Positions 8,398 to 15,016 of a DNA stretch of 24,520 nucleotides are shown one piece after another. How positions within the stretch are numbered: the first letter of the stretch is position 1; each line of letters starts with the position of its first letter. This DNA comes from an uncultured Erysipelotrichaceae bacterium (GTDB lineage Bacteria > Bacillota_I > Bacilli_A > Erysipelotrichales > Coprobacillaceae), in NCBI GenBank assembly GCA_900317015.1, contig ONFH01000122.1, positions 1 through 24,520 on the forward strand, read 5' to 3'. The position numbers and the translations under genes were made by a program. The notes under the pieces are model-generated. The model was not told where the DNA came from and searched no databases. It saw only the letters and a program-made list of their open reading frames with translations.

Positions 8398-9156
8398 TTA
8401 GATCAGATTCTCTTGTTTTAAGACTAATTCCAGATCATCACCAATCACGATCGTTTTTGGTAAAAAATCTTTTAACTTCAACGCATCGCTGAGCTCACAG
8501 AAGGCCACAGACTGTTCTACCGATCCATGATTATATTGTAAGATCGTTTTGATGCCTTCTTTGACATCTACGTGCTTGCGACGTATTTCCCCGGTAATTT
8601 TCTCACCATCTTCTCTTAAGAAAACAAAATCAAATTCATCACCATAGACCTTCTCGATCGAGACGATCTTGCTTATGGCATCTGATTTAAAGCCAATTTT
8701 ATGAACGGGTTCTCCATCATATTTAGAGATCTCCGTGATGCCTTCCTGTTCCTTAAAAGCTTTGAGACGTCGTCCCGTTTCAATCGATACGTCACTGCCT
8801 TCTAAGACTTTATTACATCTCTGTTTTAATAAGCGAATATCCATAAATAACATATCTGTCGTTTCAAGCTGATACATCACGCCGAGACTATTTAAAGCCG
8901 ATTCAAGGCGATAAACATCTTCCTTTGACAGATACATTTTTAATAAGACTTGATTATGATCTTCGATATAACTACCGGCACTTGCGATCACCCCATCCAC
9001 CGGCAAGGGAAGATTCTTTAACGAGCCTTTGTTTCGTCTGGTACAAAGGTAGATCTTATGACCCTGCTGGTGAAGTCTGAGGAATATATTTATAAGATGA
9101 TCATCCACACTATGATGTGCCAGGTAAAAATCCATTTCTATAAATATAAACTTCAT
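8398..9156 (-). CDS. HAD-fold (Cof-like) protein with altered catalytic motifs
   Basis: A 252-residue protein that aligns along its length with Cof/YidA-type HAD phosphatases, including the intact one at 15015-15860 in this window. Shared blocks are the start (FIFIEMDF versus IIFLDVDGTL), YLCTRRNK (motif II region), GVIASAGSYIED (cap entry) and KEGIKTILQY (motif III region). The nucleophile Asp of motif I is Glu7, the GT after DxD is lost (DFY), and motif IV reads FCELSD instead of FGDxxxD. It is therefore probably not a normal phosphatase and may be a regulatory or binding protein. The ATG at 9156 follows a weak GTGGTG; a GTG at 9168 is also in frame. It lies 54 nt behind prsW with no terminator between, so co-transcription is likely. 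Confidence 0.75.
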   Translation of the reverse strand: MKFIFIEMDFYLAHHSVDDHLINIFLRLHQQGHKIYLCTRRNKGSLKNLPLPVDGVIASAGSYIEDHNQVLLKMYLSKEDVYRLESALNSLGVMYQLETTDMLFMDIRLLKQRCNKVLEGSDVSIETGRRLKAFKEQEGITEISKYDGEPVHKIGFKSDAISKIVSIEKVYGDEFDFVFLREDGEKITGEIRRKHVDVKEGIKTILQYNHGSVEQSVAFCELSDALKLKDFLPKTIVIGDDLELVLKQENLI

Positions 9157-9210
9157 ATTGAACACCACTACTATTTTAAACTCATTTGTTTTTCACTGCA
9201 ATCAAATGCC

Positions 9211-9903
9211 TTAAATCGGTTCATCCTTCTTCTCCTGCTTAGCCAGTGAGAACAGGATAATATAAACGACGGCTAATACCAGTATGAAACTTAAGGTATC
9301 ATTGACCATTAAAACATAGTCATAGATGCCATGGAAGATCATTGGGACAAACCATGCTAAAAAGAGCTGAAGGCCATAACTTTCGCCACGATTGGCTTTA
9401 CGTTTGGCCTTGGAATAAAAGAAGCCCATCGGAATCGCAAAACACATATGACCCGGAACCGATGTCAAGGCTCTCACGACAGCCGTTGAAACACCACCGG
9501 AATACACATACATAATATTCTCAACGACCGCAAAGCCTAATGAGACAAAGACGGCATAAACGATGCCATCAAACATATAATCAAAGGAACGTTCATGGAA
9601 ACTGCCATGCTTCAAGGCAAATAGCTTAACGCCTTCCTCAATTAAGGCAACACCTAAAAAGGCATCGATCATATAATACATGTGGCTTGATCCCTGGCCG
9701 ATGATCATCTGTGCCACTCTTTCAAGCAGGATTGCAGGAATGACACTGATCATACCAAAAACAAACAACTTCGCCAGTAAGGCTGGTGGTTCCTTGTCAA
9801 ACTGATCAATATCATAAATGTACTTAAGTAATAAAATGGCTGGAATGATTGCGGCAGCCATGTAAATATAATTGATCGTGACAAGCGGGTAAAGAAAAAA
9901 CAT
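9211..9903 (-). CDS. prsW: PrsW-family intramembrane protease
   Basis: A 230-residue protein with about seven to eight membrane helices and the PrsW (PF13367) conserved motifs. These are EEGVK with Glu89-Glu90, FDGIVYAVFVSLGFAVVEN with Glu128, SVPGH with His152, and HGIYDY with His191. In Bacillus subtilis PrsW makes the first cut in the anti-sigma factor RsiW; relatives act on other membrane substrates. No anti-sigma or sigma gene lies in this window, so the substrate is unknown. The start has GAGAGGAGAG a few nt upstream. It heads an apparent operon with the HAD-like gene and is divergent from an unknown acidic protein. Confidence 0.9.
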   Translation of the reverse strand: MFFLYPLVTINYIYMAAAIIPAILLLKYIYDIDQFDKEPPALLAKLFVFGMISVIPAILLERVAQMIIGQGSSHMYYMIDAFLGVALIEEGVKLFALKHGSFHERSFDYMFDGIVYAVFVSLGFAVVENIMYVYSGGVSTAVVRALTSVPGHMCFAIPMGFFYSKAKRKANRGESYGLQLFLAWFVPMIFHGIYDYVLMVNDTLSFILVLAVVYIILFSLAKQEKKDEPI

Positions 9904-9918
9904 AAATACTCTCCTCTC

Positions 9919-9971
9919 TTGCAGACATTCTTAATATCAAGTATTATAGCATACGGAGATGAAATTATGAA
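9919..9971. promoter_or_regulatory. Overlapping divergent promoters sharing one -10 region
   Basis: On the plus strand TTGCAG (9919-9924), a 17-nt spacer and TATTAT (9942-9947) face the 275-residue protein gene. On the minus strand TGC-TATAAT (extended -10, hexamer 9948-9943) with a weaker TTCATA (9971-9966) faces prsW. The two -10 hexamers overlap by five bases in the near-symmetric TATTATA. The minus-strand -35 also covers the start codon of the plus gene, so only one polymerase could occupy the site at a time. Confidence 0.6.
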
Positions 9972-10794
9972 AACTTATTACAAAGACAACTTACCACAAA
10001 GTATCGGTCAGGCCATCTATTATTATGGTGACGACTCCGATTATGATGTGACTTATTATATGGAACAAGATCCAGAACATGGTGTAATTTTAACATCGAC
10101 TGCACTTTATTATTCACTCACACAGAAAGGATCTCTTAAGCTCAAAGATCTGACGGCAATCGAAGTGAAGAAAGAACGTGGTCATGACAAAGAACTGATC
10201 TTAGTGACCGCTGATTCACGTCATATCTTCTACGCGCATGAATGTGATCTTGATGATCTCATTGAAGAACTTGTCGATGCCACAGAGATTCCTGTCACTT
10301 ATCCAATGGATGTCTTCAACCGCATCTACTATTTAAGTGATCTGATCTTAAATGATGTCAAAGATGACGTTTATGAAGATGTCACATTAACACCATTACA
10401 GGAAGAACAACTCTCTTCTTATTTGGATACTGTCAATAAGGCAGAAGAACTTGATGACAATAACTTCCGTATTGAAATGGAGATCTTAGTCGATCATGTC
10501 ACGTCTCTTGTTCATGAACTTGAACTGGATTCAGAAGATATCGATGCCCTTGAACAGGCCCAGCAGGAAATGTCTGCCCAGGAAGATCAGATGTTTGATC
10601 AGTTCCAGAATCTTTATGCGAACAATAAAGATACGATCAAGAATATGACCGGGATCGATATGGATGATTTGAAAAACAAGTCCCCAGAAGAATTAAATGG
10701 CATGCTTGATGATCTGTGTACCCGCTTTAACATTTCTAAGGATCAGTTAACAGAGCTGGCCATGAGATTTCAAAACAAGCATCCACAAAACTAA
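9967..10794 (+). CDS. Acidic protein of unknown function, 275 residues
   Basis: I do not recognise this family. The first ~105 residues are mixed, with strand-like segments (GVILTSTALYYSL and ELILVTADSRHIFYAH) that resemble a small PH-like or YcxB-like beta domain. Residues from about 140 onward are strongly acidic and helical, rich in Asp, Glu and Gln, and end in a compact helical segment (MTGIDMDDLKNKSPEEL and following). There is no signal peptide or membrane helix, so it is likely cytoplasmic. I choose ATG 9967 because GGAG (9955-9958) lies 8 nt upstream; a TTG at 9919 would overlap the promoter. It is a single-gene unit with its own terminator, divergent from prsW. Confidence 0.85.
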   Translation: MKTYYKDNLPQSIGQAIYYYGDDSDYDVTYYMEQDPEHGVILTSTALYYSLTQKGSLKLKDLTAIEVKKERGHDKELILVTADSRHIFYAHECDLDDLIEELVDATEIPVTYPMDVFNRIYYLSDLILNDVKDDVYEDVTLTPLQEEQLSSYLDTVNKAEELDDNNFRIEMEILVDHVTSLVHELELDSEDIDALEQAQQEMSAQEDQMFDQFQNLYANNKDTIKNMTGIDMDDLKNKSPEELNGMLDDLCTRFNISKDQLTELAMRFQNKHPQN

Positions 10795-10816
10795 GCCGTC
10801 GCCAGACGGCTTTTTT
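10795..10816 (+). terminator. Intrinsic terminator of the acidic protein gene
   Basis: GCCGTC (10795-10800), loop GCCA and GACGGC (10805-10810) are followed by six T. It starts immediately after the stop codon. Confidence 0.9.
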
Positions 10817-10843
10817 AACATTCCGAAAAGTTTTTGAAAAATG

Positions 10844-10876
10844 AAAAAAATCTCTTAGAACATTGTTCTAAGAGAT
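10844..10876 (-). terminator. Intrinsic terminator of the tRNA-Thr gene
   Basis: A perfect 12-bp stem (ATCTCTTAGAAC at 10850-10861 with GTTCTAAGAGAT at 10865-10876) has a 3-nt loop. On the minus strand it is followed by a T tract (complement of A at 10844-10850). It lies 11 nt behind the tRNA 3' end. Confidence 0.9.
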
Positions 10877-10887
10877 CATCTTTAGAG

Positions 10888-10964
10888 TGGTGCCGAATGC
10901 CAGACTCGAACTGGCAACCTTGTCATTACGAGTGACCTGCTCTACCTATTAGAGCTAATTCGGC
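10888..10964 (-). tRNA. tRNA-Thr (anticodon CGT)
   Basis: A 77-nt cloverleaf can be folded by hand. The acceptor stem is GCCGAAT with ATTCGGC, followed by discriminator A and encoded CCA. The D stem is GCTC/GAGC, the anticodon loop CTCGTAA, the T stem GCCAG/CTGGC and the T loop TTCGAGT. Anticodon CGT reads ACG threonine codons. The anticodon stem GGTCA/TGACA has one G-A mismatch at its outer pair (27-43). It is a single tRNA with its own promoter and terminator, not part of a cluster. Confidence 0.95.
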
Positions 10965-10986
10965 AAAGTCTCCCTAGTGCTCATTG

Positions 10987-11015
10987 ATTATAACATTCGC
11001 TTTTATGATTTTCAA
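10987..11015 (-). promoter_or_regulatory. Promoter of tRNA-Thr
   Basis: On the minus strand TTGAAA (11015-11010), a 17-nt spacer and TATAAT (10992-10987) form a near-consensus sigma-A promoter. It lies about 23 nt upstream of the tRNA 5' end. Confidence 0.85.
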
Positions 11016-11108
11016 CGTATTTAAATATTTTTTGTATTCACATGTTAGAAATTCTCATCCAAAAATCAGATGATGTTCCGTACCCCATGAACAAATTTCT
11101 GTTAAGCC

Positions 11109-11137
11109 TTTTCAAGAAAATTGAATTCGTATATAAT
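11109..11137 (+). promoter_or_regulatory. Promoter of the small protein gene
   Basis: TTTTCA (11109-11114), a 17-nt spacer and a perfect TATAAT (11132-11137) precede the ribosome binding site GAGGTG near 11150. The -35 is weak; the -10 is clear. The stretch 11016-11108 between the two promoters holds no gene that I can see. Confidence 0.6.
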
Positions 11138-11162
11138 ATTCACGTAAGTGAGGTGAACAGTT

Positions 11163-11354
11163 ATGGCAATTAAAGAAAAAGCAAAGGATGAAGAAACTAA
11201 GCTTAAAGAATTAGAGGAATGGTCTATTGGGGTCAATCTCGTCAATACATCTGCTACACCTAAAGTCGTAAAGTATGATTCAAGTAAAGCGAAGAGAGAT
11301 GACTCTAAACGTTCTACTTATGAGAATGAAGAGCTCACTGGCAGTGATCTTTAA
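11163..11354 (+). CDS. Small charged protein of unknown function, 63 residues
   Basis: A 63-residue, highly charged soluble protein with no recognised domain. The first 20 residues are an amphipathic Lys/Glu helix (EKAKDEETKLKELEEW). The rest is polar and probably disordered, with several Lys, Ser and Asp residues and an acidic end. The context supports a real gene: a clear TATAAT promoter, GAGGTG about 8 nt before the ATG, and a strong terminator 20 nt after the stop. No membrane segment or cysteine is present. It is not a shadow of another gene, since no competing frame is convincing here. Confidence 0.7.
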   Translation: MAIKEKAKDEETKLKELEEWSIGVNLVNTSATPKVVKYDSSKAKRDDSKRSTYENEELTGSDL

Positions 11355-11374
11355 TCCCTTCATAGTTGAAAACG

Positions 11375-11397
11375 AGGATGCCATTGGCATCCTTTTT
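11375..11397 (+). terminator. Intrinsic terminator of the small protein gene
   Basis: AGGATGCC (11375-11382), loop ATT and GGCATCCT (11386-11393) run into a T5 tract. The convergent ArsR-type gene ends at 11397, and on the minus strand the stem is followed only by CGTTTTC, so it may also serve that gene weakly. Confidence 0.85.
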
Positions 11398-11738
11398 CAT
11401 TTTCTAGCAGTTTCATTGATCAATCTTTTGGCATGCGTCAGCGTTTGAATCAGCTGTTCAATCGCATCACCTGTATCATCAAAATAATAGAAGTTCTTTG
11501 TTCCTTCTTTTCTCATTTTAATAATGCCAGCATGTTTTAATATCTGGAGATGATGTGAGACGGCAGGTCTTGACAAGAACGTTTTAGAAGCAATCTCTTC
11601 CACGCGCATGCCACTTTGATCTTCGGCATTCATCAAAGTCAGAATGATCTTCTGTCTGGTGTCGTTTCCAATGGCTGTCAATATTTCTGTAGAGTTTTCA
11701 AATTCATTCGCTAATTTATTCATTTCTTCATGATTCAT
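11397..11738 (-). CDS. ArsR-family winged-helix regulator
   Basis: A 113-residue ArsR/SmtB-type repressor. The winged HTH is clear: IGNDTRQKIILTLM, then VEEIASKTFLSRPAVSHHLQILKHAG (recognition helix) and the wing IKMRKEGTKNFYYF. The usual metal box in helix 3 (ELCVCD-like) is absent and there is no cysteine at all, so it is not an As/Sb/Cd-type thiol sensor. It may sense something else or be redox- or ligand-independent. No target gene is obviously co-transcribed. A weak ATCA-N10-TGAT dyad at 11794-11811 lies in the promoter and could be an autoregulatory operator. GAGAG and AAGGAAA precede the ATG. Confidence 0.88.
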   Translation of the reverse strand: MNHEEMNKLANEFENSTEILTAIGNDTRQKIILTLMNAEDQSGMRVEEIASKTFLSRPAVSHHLQILKHAGIIKMRKEGTKNFYYFDDTGDAIEQLIQTLTHAKRLINETARK

Positions 11739-11780
11739 AGTCTCTCTTTTCCTTTCTCACTTTTATCATTGACAAGAACT

Positions 11781-11786
11781 ATTATA
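11781..11786 (-). promoter_or_regulatory. -10 element of the ArsR-type gene
   Basis: TATAAT on the minus strand (11786-11781) lies about 43 nt upstream of the start codon. The -35 region is poor (CATTCG at 17 nt). The dyad ATCA-N10-TGAT (11794-11811) overlaps it. Confidence 0.55.
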
Positions 11787-11918
11787 ACAATTAATCAAAT
11801 GAACGAATGATCCGTAAAGAAAATGAAAACGAAAGAGTAGCCGAAAATAAGGAATTTTCTCCTTATATATTTCTCTCATAGTCAACAATTAGAAATTGTC
11901 TAAAATACTTTGGGTATC

Positions 11919-11944
11919 AAAAAAGAATAGGTCCTCCCTATTCT
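11919..11944 (-). terminator. Intrinsic terminator of mscL
   Basis: AGAATAGG (11924-11931), loop TCCTC and CCTATTCT (11937-11944) form a perfect 8-bp stem. On the minus strand a T6 tract (complement of A at 11919-11924) follows. It lies 2 nt after the mscL stop codon. Confidence 0.9.
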
Positions 11945-11946
11945 CT

Positions 11947-12363
11947 TTAAGCGTTCTTCTCTTTTAAGAGATCTCTGATCTCTTCTAATAGTTCCACTTC
12001 TGGTGAAGTCTTCTCTTCTTCTTTTTCTTCTTCCTTTTCCTCTTTTAACAAAGCCTTCTTAGTGGAGTTGATGGCTTTGACCATGGCAAAGATACATAAA
12101 GCTAAAAGAACGAAGTTGATCAAGGAAGCGACAAAGGCACCCCACTTGATTGGAACAGTGGCCATTTCCCCAACGTTGACCTTAATCACTGCTTCATCTA
12201 AGGAAGCTGGGATCTTAATGATACTTGATAAGATGCCTAAAAGCATATTGACTAAAGCTGTGACAACATCTTTTAAGGCGCCCCCTAAAATGACACCGAC
12301 AGCCATATCGATCACGCTTCCGGTGAAGGCGAACTCTTTAAACTCTTTCCATAATTTCTTCAT
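11947..12363 (-). CDS. mscL: Large-conductance mechanosensitive channel MscL
   Basis: A 138-residue MscL, which opens a wide pore on membrane tension to release solutes on osmotic downshock. Conserved N-terminal helix and pore-lining TM1 are clear: KEFKEFAFTGSVIDMAVGVI and LGGALKDVVTALVNMLL. TM2 is FVASLINFVLLALCIFAMVKAIN. The C-terminal tail is a Lys/Glu-rich helix (EEKEEEKEEEK) ending in the typical cytoplasmic bundle segment EVELLEEIRDLLKEKNA. Length is usual for the family. GAGGAGG lies about 10 nt upstream. A minus-strand extended -10 (TGG-TATACT, hexamer 12396-12391) is the likely promoter. Confidence 0.97.
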   Translation of the reverse strand: MKKLWKEFKEFAFTGSVIDMAVGVILGGALKDVVTALVNMLLGILSSIIKIPASLDEAVIKVNVGEMATVPIKWGAFVASLINFVLLALCIFAMVKAINSTKKALLKEEKEEEKEEEKTSPEVELLEEIRDLLKEKNA

Positions 12364-12390
12364 ATAAATTTTTCCTCCTCAGTTTCTTAA

Positions 12391-12399
12391 AGTATACCA
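12391..12399 (-). promoter_or_regulatory. Extended -10 promoter of mscL
   Basis: TGG followed by TATACT on the minus strand (12399-12391) matches an extended -10 element, 28 nt upstream of the mscL start. No good -35 is present, which is usual for extended -10 promoters. Confidence 0.55.
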
Positions 12400-12444
12400 T
12401 TTATTTGTAAAGGCTTTCTATATTTTTGAGTAATTTACATAAAT

Positions 12445-13227
12445 CTAACCTAAAGCAGTATCTAAGATCATCATCAGGACAAAGCCAATCGCAAAACCAA
12501 TCGTCGCAATATTGGAATGTTTCCCCACACTTGCTTCCGGAATTAGTTCTTCAATGACGACATAGACCATCGCCCCAGCCGCAAAAGCAAGCAGATAAGG
12601 AATAAATGGCATAACAAGCGTACTTAATAAGATCGTTAAGAGACCACCAATCGGTTCGACAACACCAGAGAGTGTTCCATACACAAAGGATTTCCATTTT
12701 GAAGATCCCGCTGCTTTTAATGGCATAGAGATAATGGCGCCTTCCGGGAAATTCTGAATGGCGATCCCGATCGATAAGGCAAAGGCACTTGCCAATGTGA
12801 TCGTACTATGCCCTTTAAACAAAGCCGCAAAGACGATACCGACAGCCATCCCTTCCGGGAAGTTATGGATCGTCACCGCTAAGACGAGCATCGTCGTCTT
12901 CTTTAAATGCGCCTTTGGCCCTTCTGGTTCATCACTCTCAATATGTAAATGAGGAATGATATGATCGAGTAATAATAAGAAGCCGATTCCTAACAAAAAA
13001 CCAATCGTAGCAGGAATAAACGATAATCGTTTCATATCACTATTTAATTCCATCGCTGGAATAAGCAAGCTCCAGACTGAGGCCGCCATCATGACACCGC
13101 CGGCAAAGCCTAGGAGGATCTTTTCGACAAGCGGATTCATATGATCTTTCATAAAAAACGACATGGCTGCCCCAAGTGTCGTTCCTAAGAAAGGGATCAA
13201 TAATCCAACTAACATAATCTTTATCAT
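12445..13227 (-). CDS. ZIP-family metal transporter (ZupT/GufA-like)
   Basis: A 260-residue ZIP transporter with eight predicted helices, taking up divalent metals such as zinc, iron or manganese. The metal-binding signatures are HNFPEG in helix 4 (121-126), QNFPEG in helix 5 (158-163) and EELIPE in helix 6 (226-231). The intracellular loop between helices 3 and 4 has HIIPHLHIESDEPEG with three His residues and acidic residues. In helix 5 a Gln stands where many ZIPs have His (QNFPEG), as in ZupT-like proteins. AAAGGAGA lies about 7 nt before the ATG. No terminator is seen before mscL, which has its own promoter. A metal-responsive operator is not visible. Confidence 0.93.
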   Translation of the reverse strand: MIKIMLVGLLIPFLGTTLGAAMSFFMKDHMNPLVEKILLGFAGGVMMAASVWSLLIPAMELNSDMKRLSFIPATIGFLLGIGFLLLLDHIIPHLHIESDEPEGPKAHLKKTTMLVLAVTIHNFPEGMAVGIVFAALFKGHSTITLASAFALSIGIAIQNFPEGAIISMPLKAAGSSKWKSFVYGTLSGVVEPIGGLLTILLSTLVMPFIPYLLAFAAGAMVYVVIEELIPEASVGKHSNIATIGFAIGFVLMMILDTALG

Positions 13228-13291
13228 AATTTTTCTCCTTTCCTCTTTCCTTTATCTTAAAAGAATTAACAAAAGAATGAAATAAATATGC

Positions 13292-13326
13292 AAAAAAAAC
13301 AGTCGATCTTATGCGATCGGCTGTTT
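13292..13326 (-). terminator. Terminator overlapping the histidine kinase stop codon
   Basis: AAACAGTCGATC (13297-13308) pairs with GATCGGCTGTTT (13315-13326) with one G-T pair. The stop codon of the kinase lies in the 6-nt loop. On the minus strand eight T follow (complement of A at 13292-13299). Confidence 0.88.
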
Positions 13327-14931
13327 GACAAAAACTCTTGGTAAAATAATTTCAAAGGTCGTTGAATACCCTGGCAGATCAATAACGCTGATCGTCCCGC
13401 CATGTAATTCTACGATACGTTTAACGATGGACATACCAAGACCTGTTCCTTTACCGGATGTTCTGGCTTCATTGGTCGTGACGAAGGCATCAAAGATACG
13501 GTCGCCAACTTCTTTTGAGATACCGACACCATCATCCGCAATATGCATAATGATCGAATCATTATGTTCCTTGACACCAACGTAGATCGTCGTACCGATT
13601 GGATTATATTTTAAGGCATTGTTAATGATGTTATCAATGACACGAGGGAACATGCCAAGATCGATATTCGCCACTTCAATATCATCAGGAATATCGGTCT
13701 TTAAGATAAAGCCTTTCAGCTTGATCTCTTCGGCTCGATTATCCAAGTAAGCCATCAGCCATTCATGGAAGTCAACTTCCACTGGTGAGATCTTATACTG
13801 TGGATGTTCCATCTTCGCATATGTAAAGAGTTCATCCATCAATTCTGAAGCGGTAATACACTTCGTATAGATTGTCTGAAGATACTGGTTCTCACTTTCC
13901 TTTGGTACCTTGCCGTCAGCTAATGCACGGGCATAGCCAGTCGCAACGGTTAATGGTGTCTTTAAGTCATGAGAGACATCTATGATCATCTTCTGACGAT
14001 CAGAATACGCTTTGTCTTTTTCTTCCTCACTCTTCTTCAACGCTTCCATTAGGTTTTCAAAGTTTTGAACGACATCTTCGAATTCGGCTGGCATTGCATC
14101 CTTATCGACTTTTTCTGGCTGACCTTTCGCATAAGAGATCATCGCATTATTTAATGGCGCCATTGAACGTCTGATGGAACGATCGAAGATCGCCGTCTGT
14201 AATAGGATCAATAAGACGACCATCCCAACAGGAATTGGGATATATTTGACGATATCCTTTTCGGCATCCTGGTAAGTATCTTCCGTGAATGTTGGATAAA
14301 CAAAGATAAATGTACGTGATTTATTTTTCTTATTCACATAGGAATACTTCGTGACAGAATATTCATCTTGATGGGCATCGATGATCTTTCCGCTCATCAG
14401 ATTCAGTTCTGCCTTTGTCAACTGATTAACAGTGAAGAGCGTCCCCGATAATTTTTTCAAATTCTTATCGACGATCAGATGACCGGTCGAATAGACCGTC
14501 CCATTTTTCGCCGTCTCACATCTTTGGATATAATAACCATCCTTATTCTTGCCTGATTTGTACTTCGTGATTGAATAATTGGCATTACTATTATAGTTTT
14601 CAATCATATAAGTATCGGTGCCTTTAATTTCAGACTTTAAGGCCTTAGTCGATGAATACAGAACTTTATTTTTTTCATTAAAAACGATAAACGCACAATC
14701 TTTAAAGTTCCCAATTGGGATATCGGCATACTTATCGTCCTTCATTTCTGATTTGTATTTAAGCATATCATCCATATCCGAGAAGGAATTGTTTAACATG
14801 GATGTATAAATAAAGATAAAGCCTAAATAAAGTGCCAAAAGCAGCACGGAAAAGATCGTAAAATGAACGACGCAGATGCGTAAGAAGCTCCGTTCTTTGA
14901 ATATATTTGTAAAAATTGATCGCTTTTTCAC
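13309..14931 (-). CDS. Orphan sensor histidine kinase, GTG start
   Basis: A 540-residue membrane histidine kinase. TM1 is about residues 17-43, an extracellular sensor domain of about 185 residues follows, TM2 is about 230-249, then a HAMP-like linker. The dimerisation and phosphoacceptor segment is DVSHDLKTPL with His321. The ATPase domain has the N box (DNIINNALKYN, about 433-443), G1 DDGVGI and G2 KGTGLGMS. I choose the GTG at 14931 because TAGGAGAG lies 8 nt upstream; the in-frame ATG at 14952 would place the ribosome binding site inside the gene and lies only 2 nt past the TATAAT (14960-14955). No response regulator is adjacent, which is unusual. The signal is unknown; GTG reduces translation somewhat. 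Confidence 0.92.
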   Translation of the reverse strand: MKKRSIFTNIFKERSFLRICVVHFTIFSVLLLALYLGFIFIYTSMLNNSFSDMDDMLKYKSEMKDDKYADIPIGNFKDCAFIVFNEKNKVLYSSTKALKSEIKGTDTYMIENYNSNANYSITKYKSGKNKDGYYIQRCETAKNGTVYSTGHLIVDKNLKKLSGTLFTVNQLTKAELNLMSGKIIDAHQDEYSVTKYSYVNKKNKSRTFIFVYPTFTEDTYQDAEKDIVKYIPIPVGMVVLLILLQTAIFDRSIRRSMAPLNNAMISYAKGQPEKVDKDAMPAEFEDVVQNFENLMEALKKSEEEKDKAYSDRQKMIIDVSHDLKTPLTVATGYARALADGKVPKESENQYLQTIYTKCITASELMDELFTYAKMEHPQYKISPVEVDFHEWLMAYLDNRAEEIKLKGFILKTDIPDDIEVANIDLGMFPRVIDNIINNALKYNPIGTTIYVGVKEHNDSIIMHIADDGVGISKEVGDRIFDAFVTTNEARTSGKGTGLGMSIVKRIVELHGGTISVIDLPGYSTTFEIILPRVFVKQPIA

Positions 14932-14954
14932 AGTATTCACTCTCCTACCCATCT

Positions 14955-14960
14955 ATTATA
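14955..14960 (-). promoter_or_regulatory. -10 element of the histidine kinase gene
   Basis: TATAAT on the minus strand (14960-14955) would start transcription near 14948, just before the GGAG ribosome binding site. The -35 (TGGTAC at 17 nt) is weak. Confidence 0.55.
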
Positions 14961-14985
14961 TGATAAATAAGAAATAAGTACCATG

Positions 14986-15016
14986 AAAAAAATCATCTGC
15001 CGAAGCAGACGATTTT
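14986..15016 (-). terminator. Terminator of the relQ-HAD operon
   Basis: The stem pairs 14989-15000 with 15005-15016 (one G-T pair), with a UUCG tetraloop on the minus strand closed by C-G. A T tract (complement of A at 14986-14992) follows. It overlaps the stop codon of the HAD gene. Confidence 0.9.

Noticed and set aside
11041..11100. Long-range pairing AGAAATT with AATTTCT between tRNA and small gene
   Set aside because: The arms are far apart and AT-rich, and the region lies outside both predicted transcripts, so chance is likely.
11397..11738. ArsR-type protein as an arsenic or cadmium sensor
   Set aside because: No cysteine and no metal box in the recognition region.
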